NCBI GenBank assembly: GCA_016789905.1
Contig: JAEUQC010000041.1
Location: 50,492 to 114,491, forward strand
Direction of reading: 5' to 3'
DNA from: Bryobacterales bacterium
GTDB taxonomy: Bacteria > Acidobacteriota > Terriglobia > Bryobacterales > Bryobacteraceae
DNA length: 64,000 nt
Part shown: in pieces, positions 26,703 through 35,876 of the stretch
How positions within the stretch are numbered: position 1 is the stretch's first letter
How the letters are laid out: every line of letters starts with the position of its first letter
The notes under the pieces: model-generated
Told to the model about the DNA's origin: nothing
The model's input: the letters and a program-made list of their open reading frames with translations, nothing else
The model's database searches: none
Made by a program: the position numbers and the translations under genes

Positions 26703-27542
26703 ATGGCAGCTATGGTCGTTGAGATTGATGGCGTGTTGCTGCACTTGGCTCATCCCGATGAGCTGAAGGTCCAGTGGGTGGGTCAGGACGATGTAATGCG
26801 GCAGTTGCTCGCCGCCTGGCTGGTGATTGACGATCGTGACCTGCCCATGAACCCGCGCCTGGTCGGCAAGCCCGGCGTCGGGAAAACAACCCTCGCCTAC
26901 GCCGCCGCCCAACGGCTCGGCCGCGAGGTCTACATCATGCAGGCCACCAGCGATACCCGGCCGGAGGACCTTCTCATCACTCCCGTCATCGAGGGCGAGG
27001 GAATGCTGAAATACGTTGCCTCGCCGCTGGTCACCGCCATGATTCGCGGCGGCATCGTCATCCTCGACGAAGGCAACCGGATGAGCGAAAAAAGCTGGGC
27101 CTCGCTCGCCCCGCTGCTCGATAATCGCCGCTATATCGAAAGCATTGTCGCCGGTATCAAGGTGAAGGCCAGCCCCATGTTCCGCCTCGTTTCCACGATG
27201 AACGACGACAGTTCCACCTTCGATCTGCCCGAGTACATCCACTCGCGCCTGCAGCCGCAGATACTCATCGACTTCCCCGGCTACGACGAGGAACTGGCGA
27301 TTCTAAAGGAAAACCTTCCCTTCGCCGACGACGAAATTCTGGAGTATGTCACCGAGTTTCTGCAGCACGCCCACGCCGCCGACGAACGCTACTCCGCGCG
27401 CGACGGCATCAACATCACCCGATTCGCCTTGAAGCTCCAGCACATCGCCAAGGATCGCGTTCAGCGCGCTGAAGCCCTGCGCGTGTCCATCCTGGAAACC
27501 ATCGGGGAAGAAGCCATGCGGTACGCACCGCGGCGAGGTTAA
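26703..27542 (+). CDS. MoxR-type AAA+ ATPase
   Basis: A 279-residue AAA+ protein of the MoxR/dynein-related group. Walker A is GKPGVGKTT (residues 59-67), Walker B GGIVILDEGNRM (about 118-129), sensor 1 RLVSTMND (about 161-168) and an arginine-finger candidate in HSRLQP. The C-terminal part is the four-helix lid. The stop is 3 bases from the GTG of the next gene. MoxR proteins generally act as chaperones for a partner protein encoded beside them, so the neighbour is the likely client. Confidence 0.9.
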   Translation: MAAMVVEIDGVLLHLAHPDELKVQWVGQDDVMRQLLAAWLVIDDRDLPMNPRLVGKPGVGKTTLAYAAAQRLGREVYIMQATSDTRPEDLLITPVIEGEGMLKYVASPLVTAMIRGGIVILDEGNRMSEKSWASLAPLLDNRRYIESIVAGIKVKASPMFRLVSTMNDDSSTFDLPEYIHSRLQPQILIDFPGYDEELAILKENLPFADDEILEYVTEFLQHAHAADERYSARDGINITRFALKLQHIAKDRVQRAEALRVSILETIGEEAMRYAPRRG

Positions 27543-27545
27543 CCC

Positions 27546-29405
27546 GTGATTGGCACGCCAGACGATCCGGCGAGCCTCCGGCGCGGTCCGTGGCGCTACT
27601 TCCCGGTTGTCCCGGGCCGCATGGAGTTCGCCATCGCCGTCCGCCTGGCTCTGCTCGAAGAACGGCCCAAAGTCGTCGCCATCGAACTGCCTTCCGAATG
27701 CGGGCCTGCCTTAATCCGCGCCGTCGAACGCCTCCCGCAAATGTCGGCCCTCATGTATCCGCAAAACCCGGAATCCGGCCTGCCCGAAAGCGACGATGAG
27801 GACGCCGTCACGTACTCCATGCTCTACGTCCCCGTCGAGCCGTGCGACCCCTTCATCGAGGCCGTGCGCACCGCCCGCGAAATCGGCGCTCAGGTCGTCT
27901 TCATCGAACCCAGCCTCGGAGACCGGCCTCACGTCGCCGGCGCCTACCCAGACACCTATGCCGTCCGCCGCTTAGGCGTTCAAGCCTACTGCGACGCCTA
28001 TCGCCTCCAGGCGCAGCCCCGCAATCCCGATCTGGATCGTCACGCCGCCGCGATGGCCTGGCGCCTGCAAGGGGCCGATCCCTTCGCCTCCACCCTCGTC
28101 GTGCTGTCGCTCAATATGCTCCACCCGGTGCTCGACGCCATGCAACTCCCCCAGGACGAAACGCGCTACAAACTCAGTGCCAGCCTCGTCCAAGTCGTCA
28201 ATCCCGATCCCGAATGCCTGGCGGAAATCTGCAGTGAGACGCCCTATCTGCAATGCCGCTACGAGCAGTGGCGCATCGATCCGGCAGAGGATATTCTCAC
28301 TGATCGCCAGCGGGCCAATCTGGACCTCCTTCGCGAAGCCGAAGCGCTCTACAACAAAAACACCGGCGATACCATCAGCCACTGGCAGCGCCGCCTGCTC
28401 GCCAGGTACACGCGCAACCTCGCCCGCATCCAAGGGGATTTGGTGGCTGGCTTGTTTGATCTCACCGTCGCCGCGCGCGGTATCGTCGACGACAACTTCG
28501 GCTGGGAAGTCTGGGAACTCGCCAACCGCTACCCGCATCAGCAAATCGCGCCCGACATGCAGACCGTCAAAATCTCCGGCGACTGGGTGTGGATGGACAC
28601 GCGCCGCATCCGCCTCCGCCGCCGTCTTCCCCGGCCCAAACAACGGCGAATGCCCCCCGGCCTGAAAGCGCGAAAAAAAGAAAAAACCAAGGGCGAATGG
28701 AAACACGAGTTGGACGGCGACTCCATCTGCAGCTATCCCCCGGAAGACATTCACATCGAAAACTATGGCCGCTTCCTGAAGCAAAAAGCGCATAGTCTGC
28801 TCAGCGAAGAGCGTCTTCGCGTGCAGCCGTTCACCACCTCGCTGCTCGATGGCATCGACCTGCGCGAGACCCTCAGAAATTGGTATCAAGGTAAGATCTT
28901 CGTTCGGGAGGCGAACAAAATCGCCGGCGCCGTGGGCGCGCTCGTGGTCATTTTCGATGATGATGATCGCGAGGACCGCTACACCTATCTGGCCACCTGG
29001 CAGGGCGAACATCAGAACGAAAGCGACATGGCCTTCTACGCCACCGACCCTTCGGCCCATGTCGTCGGCCCCGGCATCGGGCGCGCCGAATACGGCGGTT
29101 TTTTGATGACGCTCCCCCCGCGCCGAATGTCGTATGTCTGGTCCGATCCGGACTACGCCTTCGCCGAAACCAAGCCCGAAACGCTCCTCATGGCCGCCCT
29201 CGATTATTCCGTCGAAAAGCACATTGTCTACGTCGCCAAAAAGCCCCCGCGCAGTGTGTTTCGCAGCATGGCCGCCCGGTTGAACCGGTCCATTATCTAC
29301 CTGCCCATCGGCGCGCTCAGTTCAGAAAAACTCAAGAAACTCCGCGTCGTCCATATCCTCGATAGCCACGCCCGCCGCGGCGAAGCCAAGGATTTTATCT
29401 GGTAA
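27546..29405 (+). CDS. Large uncharacterised partner of the MoxR ATPase
   Basis: A 619-residue cytosolic protein with no signal or membrane segment. The start (FPVVPGRMEFAIAVRLAL, RPKVVAIELPSE) looks like the opening of the TraB/ChaN-like DUF5682 group, which also sits beside MoxR ATPases, but the match is only in pattern. Residues 330-390 are highly basic (RRRLPRPKQRR, KARKKEKTKGEW). The C-terminal 170 residues (GALVVIFDDDD, YVWSDPDYAFAETKPETLL, YVAKKPPR) form a further mixed alpha/beta domain I do not know. GAGG lies before the GTG start and the 3-base gap implies coupling with the ATPase. Confidence 0.65.
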   Translation: MIGTPDDPASLRRGPWRYFPVVPGRMEFAIAVRLALLEERPKVVAIELPSECGPALIRAVERLPQMSALMYPQNPESGLPESDDEDAVTYSMLYVPVEPCDPFIEAVRTAREIGAQVVFIEPSLGDRPHVAGAYPDTYAVRRLGVQAYCDAYRLQAQPRNPDLDRHAAAMAWRLQGADPFASTLVVLSLNMLHPVLDAMQLPQDETRYKLSASLVQVVNPDPECLAEICSETPYLQCRYEQWRIDPAEDILTDRQRANLDLLREAEALYNKNTGDTISHWQRRLLARYTRNLARIQGDLVAGLFDLTVAARGIVDDNFGWEVWELANRYPHQQIAPDMQTVKISGDWVWMDTRRIRLRRRLPRPKQRRMPPGLKARKKEKTKGEWKHELDGDSICSYPPEDIHIENYGRFLKQKAHSLLSEERLRVQPFTTSLLDGIDLRETLRNWYQGKIFVREANKIAGAVGALVVIFDDDDREDRYTYLATWQGEHQNESDMAFYATDPSAHVVGPGIGRAEYGGFLMTLPPRRMSYVWSDPDYAFAETKPETLLMAALDYSVEKHIVYVAKKPPRSVFRSMAARLNRSIIYLPIGALSSEKLKKLRVVHILDSHARRGEAKDFIW

Positions 29406-29446
29406 ACCCCGCGAAACCAATTCCCCGCCCTGGTGTTCTAGCAGTC

Positions 29447-29800
29447 ATGCGAACTTGGATTCTGGTACTAACCCTTCTCGCCGCGCCCGTGTTTGCACAG
29501 CGCGCGCGTATCGACAATCTGAAGGCTTTCCGGCAGGACCTTACCGCCGCCGTCAACAACGGCAGCCTCACCGCCGAAGAGAAACAAAAATATGAGGCCG
29601 CCTTCAAAGCCCTCGACGACCAGCGTGCCGCGCGCAAAAGCGGCAAGACGGCCGACAGGCAGGTCACTCGTCAGGCCATGCAGGACTTGGCGTCCATCGC
29701 CCGCAGCCCGAACCTGAAAGAGGATGACCGCGCGAAGCTCGCCAAGCACTTCGACGGCGCAAAAGGAAAGCGCGGAAAGAAGCGGAATCCGGCCGCCTAA
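29447..29800 (+). CDS. Small exported charged protein
   Basis: A 117-residue protein with a signal peptide (TWILVLTLLAAPVFAQ) and a mature part of charged helices (LTAEEKQKYEAAFKAL, EDDRAKLAKHFDG) ending in a basic tail. The helical repeats recall small periplasmic helical proteins, but no family is recognised. Its TAA stop shares the four bases CTAA with the stop of the convergent sigma gene. Confidence 0.65.
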   Translation: MRTWILVLTLLAAPVFAQRARIDNLKAFRQDLTAAVNNGSLTAEEKQKYEAAFKALDDQRAARKSGKTADRQVTRQAMQDLASIARSPNLKEDDRAKLAKHFDGAKGKRGKKRNPAA

Positions 29801-31020
29801 TTCCCCGCTTCCGCCAAGCGCCGCTCCAGGAATTCGCGCGCCGGAGCGCTCATCGCGCACGCCAGCGCCCGCTGGTAGTGGCGCTTGGCCTCACCTGAAT
29901 TTCCAGCCTCCTCATGGAGGCGGGCCTGCGTGGCTGGGAGAAGAGAATAGCCGCGCAGGCCTTCTTCTTTTTCCAGTGCCGCCAATTCCCCGAACGCCTC
30001 TTCACGCCGCCCAGCGCGGAATACCGCCACCGCCCGGTTCAGCCGCACAATCGGGGACGGCTTCATCTCCAGCAATGCGTCGTAGAGCTTGGTAATGTGC
30101 GGCCAATCGCGCTGCGCCGCGCAATGCGCCGCCGCGATCGCCGCTTCCACATGCCACACGCTCAGCCGCGCGGCGCGCATCGCCTCCCGCAACGCCTCGT
30201 CGGCCAGCCGCATGTGCGCCGGGTCGTGCACAGCCCGCATCTCTTCAAACGCCACCAGCCGCCCGTCGTCGCCTACTCTTGTCTCAAACCGCGCCAAGTG
30301 CAAATGAAACAGCGCCGCCAGTGCCCAACGCGCCGGCGTCGCGTATCCGGCCTCGGCGATGCACCCTAGCAGCCGGATCGCCTCTTCGCACAGTTCCCGC
30401 CGCAACGCCGTGGCACCGTGGGAAGCAAAGTACCCTTCATTGAAAAGCAGATAGAGCGCATCGCAAACCGTATCCAGCCGTCCGGGCAGTTCCACGCCCT
30501 CGGGCAACTCCATCTCCAGCCCCGCCTCGCCAATCGTTCGCTTCGCGCGCACGATCCGTTGCGCAATCGCCGTCTCCGTCGTCAAAAACGCCGATGCGAT
30601 TTCGCGCGTTGAAAACCCGGAAACCGTCTTCAGCGTCAGCGCCACACGGCTCTCCGCGCTAATCGCCGGATGGCAGCAGAGCAGCATCATCGCCAGCGTA
30701 TCGTCCATCTCCGCCTCCGCCGCGCCGCCCGCCCCGCGCGATTCCAGGAACTGTTGCACCGCCGGCTCTTTGCTTTGCCAGTTGGCGCGCCGCCGCAGTT
30801 GGTCCCGCGCGTAGTTCCGCGCCGCCGTGTGCAGCCACGCCGCTGGCTCGGCGGGAACGCCCCGAAACGGCCATGTCTGCAGCGCGCGCGTCAGCGCCTC
30901 CTGCGTGGCCTCTTCGGCCAGCTCCAGGTGCCGTGCCCCCAGCGCACGCGTGAGGGCCGCTGTTATGCGGCCCGCCTCGTGCCGGAAGAGGTGATCCACC
31001 AGTGGGTTAACCGCGCTCAC
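29797..31020 (-). CDS. ECF42-type RNA polymerase sigma factor
   Basis: A 407-residue sigma factor. The first 170 residues are regions 2 and 4 (HLELAEEATQEALTRAL, LKTVSGFSTREIASAF); the remaining 230 form the long helical DUF6596/TPR-like C-terminal extension (CDALYLLFNEGYFAS, LNRAVAVFRAGRREEA) that defines the ECF42 group. In this group the C-terminal domain is thought to control activity, in place of an anti-sigma. It overlaps by 4 bp the YCII/DGPF-domain gene upstream, the standard partner of ECF42. Confidence 0.93.
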   Translation of the reverse strand: MSAVNPLVDHLFRHEAGRITAALTRALGARHLELAEEATQEALTRALQTWPFRGVPAEPAAWLHTAARNYARDQLRRRANWQSKEPAVQQFLESRGAGGAAEAEMDDTLAMMLLCCHPAISAESRVALTLKTVSGFSTREIASAFLTTETAIAQRIVRAKRTIGEAGLEMELPEGVELPGRLDTVCDALYLLFNEGYFASHGATALRRELCEEAIRLLGCIAEAGYATPARWALAALFHLHLARFETRVGDDGRLVAFEEMRAVHDPAHMRLADEALREAMRAARLSVWHVEAAIAAAHCAAQRDWPHITKLYDALLEMKPSPIVRLNRAVAVFRAGRREEAFGELAALEKEEGLRGYSLLPATQARLHEEAGNSGEAKRHYQRALACAMSAPAREFLERRLAEAGN

Positions 31021-31370
31021 TCCGTCGGTTCAATGCGCCGTACTTCAATTCGCCCAAAGTCCAGGTGCGGACAACTGGACGCCAGTTCCACCGCTTCCTC
31101 GTAGCTCTCTGCCGCTATCAGGAAATAGCCGCCCACCACCTCTTTGGTCTCTGGAAACGGGCCGTCCAACACCGTCGCCGCTCCCGCCTTTCCGGTCAAG
31201 TGCCGCGCCGTTCCATCCTCCAGTTTGTTGCCGCCGCGCATCTTGCCTCGGCTCGCCATCTCGCCCGCCCACTGGCCGTAGCGCGCGATGATGCCTTGCA
31301 TCTCCTCCGCGCTCATTTCGCTGAAGGCGCTGTCGGCCGGGTCATGCAGAATCAGTAGATACTCATTCAT
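31017..31370 (-). CDS. YCII/DGPF-domain protein partnered with ECF42
   Basis: A 117-residue YciI-like protein (start MNEYLLILHDPADSAF). The DGPF motif is exact (VLDGPFPETKEVVGGYF), followed by IEVRRIE at the end. Proteins of this family are the conserved neighbours and likely targets of ECF42 sigma factors; the biochemical role is unsettled. It is upstream of and overlaps the sigma gene by 4 bp. Confidence 0.92.
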   Translation of the reverse strand: MNEYLLILHDPADSAFSEMSAEEMQGIIARYGQWAGEMASRGKMRGGNKLEDGTARHLTGKAGAATVLDGPFPETKEVVGGYFLIAAESYEEAVELASSCPHLDFGRIEVRRIEPTE

Positions 31371-31452
31371 AGGGATAACTCCTTTTCTACACCGTCAACG
31401 AACGGCTATGCGACTTTTCGACACGCCTCGCAAAAAAAATCTACAATCGTCC

Positions 31453-32787
31453 ATGCGCCGGTTTTTGTCCATCCTCCTTTCGGGCATCGCCATCTGGGCG
31501 GCCTCTCCGGAAGAGCAGCGCGTTGACGCGGTCTTCGAACGCTACGCCAAGGCTGATTCGCCAGGCTGCGCCCTCGGCGTTCTGCGCGCTGGCGAAACCA
31601 TCCTCGCCAAAGGCTATGGCTTGGCCGATTTGGAGCACCGCCTGCCGCTCACCCCGCGCACGCGTTTCTACATGGCTTCGGTGTCCAAGCAGTTCACCTC
31701 CATGGCCCTGCTGCTGGCCGAAGCCGACGGCAAGCTCCGCCTCGACGACGGCATCCGCAAGTGGATTCCGGAGTTGCCCGCTTACGCTGATGCCATCCCC
31801 ATCCGCCGAATGCTCGATCACACTTCTGGCCTCCGCGACTATCTCGCCCTCTGGTCCCTGCGCGGCTTCAGCAACGAAAGTGTGCTGAAAGAGGGCGCCA
31901 CGCTCAGCCTCATTGCCCGCCAACAGGCATTGAACTTCCCCGTCGGCTCCGATTACAACTACAGCAACAGCGGCTATCTCCTAGCCTCCATCGCGCTGCG
32001 TCGCGCCACCGGCAAGCCGCTCGATGCCTTCGTCAACACCCGCATCTTTCAACCTCTGGAAATGAGCGCGTCCCGCTTCCAATCCGATCACGGCGAGCCT
32101 GTTCCTGATCGCGCCCACGGCTACCATCTCCGCGACAGCGGATGGAAAACCGCCGATGTCGGCTTCGATCTCATCGGCAGCGGAGGCATGTATTCGAACA
32201 TTGAGGACATGCTCCGCTGGGCGCGAAATTTTGAAAAACCAGTCATCGGCGCCGCTCTGCTCTCGGCCTTGCAGACGCCCGGGAAACTCGCCGATGGCCG
32301 CCGCACGCCCGGCGGCTACGCCCTCGGCATCATCGAAAAGGACGGCACCTATAGCCACAGCGGCGGCGCCGTCGGCTACAGCACCTATTTCCTGCGCGTC
32401 CCCAAAAGCGGGTTGACCGTCGTCTGCTTGTGCAATGTTGGCGGTGCTCCCGTCGCCCGCCTGGCCGAATCGGTCGCCTCCATCTTTACCGGCCAACCCC
32501 TGGAATCCAAGGAACCGGCCGGGCCCAGGAAACCGGCCGCCGTCGCGTGGAAGGCCGGCGAAATGGCACGCTTGGCTGGCAGCTATTGGAGCGAGGAACT
32601 CTTCAGCGTCTGGCAATTCACCGAACGCGCCGGCAAGTTGTGGCTCCAAACCGACGGGCCCGAACTCGCCGTCGAACCGGCCGGCGGCGGCCGCTACCGC
32701 GCCGGCGATTTCGAAATCCAGCCCAAACCCGCCGGGCTTGAAGTCAGCGTCGGCCGCGCCCGCGGCATCCGCTTTTCGCGCCGCTAG
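31453..32787 (+). CDS. Serine hydrolase of the beta-lactamase/S12 family
   Basis: A 444-residue exported protein. Signal peptide RRFLSILLSGIAIWAA is followed by a penicillin-binding-like domain with SxxK as SVSK (MASVSKQFTSMALL), YxN as YSNSGY and a HxG-type motif SHSGGAVGYS. The last 100 residues form a beta-barrel-like extra domain (GSYWSEELFSVWQF). Typical substrates are D-amino-acid peptides or esters; true beta-lactam resistance cannot be inferred. The ATG at 31453 gives the signal peptide. Confidence 0.88.
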   Translation: MRRFLSILLSGIAIWAASPEEQRVDAVFERYAKADSPGCALGVLRAGETILAKGYGLADLEHRLPLTPRTRFYMASVSKQFTSMALLLAEADGKLRLDDGIRKWIPELPAYADAIPIRRMLDHTSGLRDYLALWSLRGFSNESVLKEGATLSLIARQQALNFPVGSDYNYSNSGYLLASIALRRATGKPLDAFVNTRIFQPLEMSASRFQSDHGEPVPDRAHGYHLRDSGWKTADVGFDLIGSGGMYSNIEDMLRWARNFEKPVIGAALLSALQTPGKLADGRRTPGGYALGIIEKDGTYSHSGGAVGYSTYFLRVPKSGLTVVCLCNVGGAPVARLAESVASIFTGQPLESKEPAGPRKPAAVAWKAGEMARLAGSYWSEELFSVWQFTERAGKLWLQTDGPELAVEPAGGGRYRAGDFEIQPKPAGLEVSVGRARGIRFSRR

Positions 32788-32819
32788 CCGCTGCCCGTTT
32801 CTGGTACACTCTCGGCTAT

Positions 32820-33242
32820 ATGTGGCTTCGTTTGTTGCTATTCGCCCTCATCCCCGCGGCCTTCGCCGCCGAAGATGGCTGGAGCAAGGTGAAAGCGCTC
32901 GCCTCCGGCGCGGAGTTGCGTATCACCAAAACCGGCTCCCGCGCGCCCATTCTCGCCAAACTCGACGAAGCCAACGACGAACGGCTCATCATCGCCACCA
33001 AGACTGAACAGGTAGCCATCCCTAAGGAACAGATTGAAAAAATCGAGTTCCGCCCCGCGCAGAAGGGCTCACGGGTCACGCGCCAAACCACCACCGATAA
33101 CACTCCGCTTGAAAAAGAGGCCGCGCGCCCAGGCCCCGGCCCGTCGCGTACGCCCGGCCCATCGGGCTCATCCTCCAGCAGTGTTTCCATCGGCGGCAAA
33201 CCCGATTTCGAAGTGCTTTGGATTCGCGGGCGCCGCAACTAA
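32820..33242 (+). CDS. Exported protein of unknown function
   Basis: A 140-residue protein with a clear signal peptide (WLRLLLFALIPAAFAAE). Residues 20-80 form a compact domain (ASGAELRITKTGSRAP, ATKTEQVAIPKEQIEKIEF) that looks like an SH3-type strand set; the rest is a Pro/Ser/Gly-rich tail. It lies 32 bases after the serine hydrolase gene and shares CTAA with the convergent flavoprotein gene. Confidence 0.65.
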   Translation: MWLRLLLFALIPAAFAAEDGWSKVKALASGAELRITKTGSRAPILAKLDEANDERLIIATKTEQVAIPKEQIEKIEFRPAQKGSRVTRQTTTDNTPLEKEAARPGPGPSRTPGPSGSSSSSVSIGGKPDFEVLWIRGRRN

Positions 33243-34819
33243 CCCTTCAACATCGCCATCGCCGCGTTGTGCCCCGGCGCCCCCATCACGCCCCCGCCCG
33301 GATGCGCTCCGGACCCGCATAAATACAGGTTCTCCACCGGCGTTTTGTAGTTGGCGTACCGCGCCGCCGGCCGCAGCGAGAACATCTGGTCCAGCGCCAT
33401 CTCGCCATGGAAAATGTTGCCGCCTGTAATCGAATATCGCTTCTCCAGGTCCACCGGTGTCAGCAGTTCCGCATGTTCAATGCCGCTCGAAAATCCCGGC
33501 GCGTACTCGTCAATGATCTTCAGCACACGCTTGAAAAACGGCTCCCGCAGGTCGTCCCAATTGCCATTGCGCAGCGTGTACGGCGCATACTGCAGGAAGA
33601 TGCCGATTATGTGGCGGTTCGGCGGCGCGAGTGTCGCATCGTACAGCGTCGGGCACGTCATCTCCAGCATCGGCCGTTCGCTCGGACGTCCGTATTTGGC
33701 GTCGTCCCACGCCTTTTCCACATAGTCCATCGATGGGCAGATGTGCATCGTCGCCTTATGATGCGGCGCCGCGGCCCCCGGCAGCGCGCGAAAATTCGGC
33801 AGGGCCTTCACGCCAAGGTTGATCTTCGCGCTTATGCCCTCGCAGCGGAAGTGCCGCATCGTGTCCGCAAACTCCGCCGGCAGCGTGTCCGGCTCCAGCA
33901 GCTTTAGATACGTGCGCTTCGGGTCCAGATTCGACGCGATCTGCTTGGCCTCAAACGTATCGCCATTCTTCAGCGTCACACTCACCGCGCGGTTCCCTTT
34001 CACGTCGATTCGCGCCACATGCGCCCCAAGCCGGATCTCCGCCCCCGCCGCCTTCGCCGCGCTCGCCATCGCTTCCGATACCGCACCCATCCCCCCGCGC
34101 ACGAAGCCCCACAGCCCGCGCTTTCCCCCAACGCCCCCCATGCAATGATGCAGCAGAATATACGCCGTGCCAGGCGAGCGCGGCCCGCCGTTGGCCCCAA
34201 TCACCCCATCGGTCGCTAGCGTCACCTTCACCTCCGGCGATTCAAACCACTCGTCCAAATAGTCCGCCGCGCTCATCGTGAACACCTTCACCAGCGCCAC
34301 CATGTCCTTGGCAGATAGCCCGCGCACCCGCCCCGCCAGCTTCAGATACTCAATTATTTCCCCGATCCCCTTCGGCGGAAACGGCGGCGGCGTAACCAGC
34401 AGCAGAGATTCCACCAGCTTCGCCAGCCGCTCCAGTTGTTCGTCAAACTCCGGCATCCGCGCCGCGTCTCGCTTGGAAAACTTCGCCACCTCCGCCAGCG
34501 TTTTTCCCCCGTCCTGCCACGTGAAAAAATAGCGCCCGTCGGGAAATGGCGAAAAGAACGCCGGGTCTTTCGGGTCCACTCGATACCCATGCCGCGACAG
34601 GTCCATATCGTCGACGATCTTCTGCTGCATCAGGCTCACCAGATAGCTTGCCGTCGATACACGGTACCCGGGCCAAATCGCCTCCGTCACCGCGCAGCCG
34701 CCCACCAGTTCCCGCCGTTCCAGCACCAGCACCTTCCGGCCCGCGCGCGCCAAATAGAACGCCGCCGCCAGCCCGTTGTGCCCGCCGCCAACGATGATCG
34801 CGTCCCAGCGTTGTGCCAT
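33239..34819 (-). CDS. FAD-dependent oxidoreductase (phytoene-desaturase/PYROXD2-like)
   Basis: A 526-residue flavoprotein. The FAD-binding Rossmann start is IIVGGGHNGLAAAFYLARAG with LVLERRELVGGCAV after it, and the C-terminal FAD segment is LYLCGSGAHPGGGVMG. This combination is typical of the PYROXD2/phytoene dehydrogenase-like amine-oxidase family; substrate unknown. Four bases separate its start from the upstream LD-carboxypeptidase stop, so they share a transcript. Confidence 0.9.
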   Translation of the reverse strand: MAQRWDAIIVGGGHNGLAAAFYLARAGRKVLVLERRELVGGCAVTEAIWPGYRVSTASYLVSLMQQKIVDDMDLSRHGYRVDPKDPAFFSPFPDGRYFFTWQDGGKTLAEVAKFSKRDAARMPEFDEQLERLAKLVESLLLVTPPPFPPKGIGEIIEYLKLAGRVRGLSAKDMVALVKVFTMSAADYLDEWFESPEVKVTLATDGVIGANGGPRSPGTAYILLHHCMGGVGGKRGLWGFVRGGMGAVSEAMASAAKAAGAEIRLGAHVARIDVKGNRAVSVTLKNGDTFEAKQIASNLDPKRTYLKLLEPDTLPAEFADTMRHFRCEGISAKINLGVKALPNFRALPGAAAPHHKATMHICPSMDYVEKAWDDAKYGRPSERPMLEMTCPTLYDATLAPPNRHIIGIFLQYAPYTLRNGNWDDLREPFFKRVLKIIDEYAPGFSSGIEHAELLTPVDLEKRYSITGGNIFHGEMALDQMFSLRPAARYANYKTPVENLYLCGSGAHPGGGVMGAPGHNAAMAMLKG

Positions 34820-34823
34820 CGCC

Positions 34824-35849
34824 CTATGCCTCCACGCCGGCTTCTTCTATCGTCAGCGTGCCTTTGTCAGCGTCCAGCATCGCCGTGCACCCCAGCGGCA
34901 GCGTCAACTGGTCCGCCGTATGGCCAAACGTCAACCCCGCCAGCACCGGTATCCGCAGCCCGCCCAGTATGTCGTCCACCACTTCTCCCAGCGAAAAGTT
35001 GGAATCAAATCCCGGCCGGAATTCCCGCGGCGTGCAGCGCGAACACTCCCCAATCACGATTCCCGCCGCCGCCTCCAACTTCCCCGCCAGCCGTAGCTGT
35101 GTCAGCATCCGGTCCATCGAATACGGCTCCTCGCCCACGTCTTCAATGCACACAATCTTGCCTCGCGTGTCTATCTCGTATGGCGTCCCCATCGTACTCG
35201 AAATCAGCGTCAGGTTCCCCGCCACTATCGGCCCGCGCCCCTTCCCGCCGCGCACCGTGCGCAGCGTATGGTTCGGCCGCAATGGGTTGCTCTCCGCTGG
35301 GTTCGTTACGGCGCCTAATGGTTTTGTTTCAAACAACGCCCGCCGGAAATGTTCAATCGTGTAGTTCGTGAAGCCGGAAAGCATCACCGGCCCGTGGAAC
35401 GTCACCAGCCCCGTCTTCTGATGAATCGCCAGATGCATCGCCGTTATGTCGCTGTAGCCCTGGAATATCTTTGGATGGCGCGCGATAAGTTCATAGTCAA
35501 GCGCCGGCAGTATCTGCGCGCTTCCGTAGCCGCCCCGCACCGCGAAGATCGCCTTCACCTCCGCGTCGGCGAACATCGCGTTCACGTCCGCCGCCCGTTC
35601 GGCAATGCTCCCGCCCAGGTAGCCCGCCCGTTTCCGCACATTCGCGCCCATCTTCACTCGCAGCCCGAAATACTCCGCCGTCCGCACCGCCGTCGCGATT
35701 TCGTCAGGCGACGATACATACGTCGATGGCGTCACGAATCCCACCGTGTCGCCCTTCTTCAACGCCTTCGGTTTCACCATTTTTGTAGCCCCATTCACCG
35801 CCGGAATCAGGGAACCCGCCGCCGCCGTCAAAAACGCCCGTCTGCGCAT
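34824..35849 (-). CDS. LD-carboxypeptidase (peptidase family S66)
   Basis: A 341-residue exported enzyme that removes D-Ala from murein tetrapeptides. The N-terminus RRRAFLTAAAGSLIPA has an RR-type export signal. The catalytic Ser is in VRGGYGSAQILPALDYE, the Glu in CIEDVGEEPYSMDR and the His in LTFGHTADQLTLPLG, so the triad is intact. It follows the lipoprotein gene by 27 bases on the same strand. Confidence 0.93.
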   Translation of the reverse strand: MRRRAFLTAAAGSLIPAVNGATKMVKPKALKKGDTVGFVTPSTYVSSPDEIATAVRTAEYFGLRVKMGANVRKRAGYLGGSIAERAADVNAMFADAEVKAIFAVRGGYGSAQILPALDYELIARHPKIFQGYSDITAMHLAIHQKTGLVTFHGPVMLSGFTNYTIEHFRRALFETKPLGAVTNPAESNPLRPNHTLRTVRGGKGRGPIVAGNLTLISSTMGTPYEIDTRGKIVCIEDVGEEPYSMDRMLTQLRLAGKLEAAAGIVIGECSRCTPREFRPGFDSNFSLGEVVDDILGGLRIPVLAGLTFGHTADQLTLPLGCTAMLDADKGTLTIEEAGVEA

Positions 35850-35876
35850 ATTGATTGGATTGTCCCAAATTTTGCG

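Noticed and set aside
25932..29222. Long minus-strand open frames opposite the DUF1552, AAA+ and partner genes
   Set aside because: No start-site support or motifs; the plus-strand genes carry signal peptides, Walker motifs and coupled starts.
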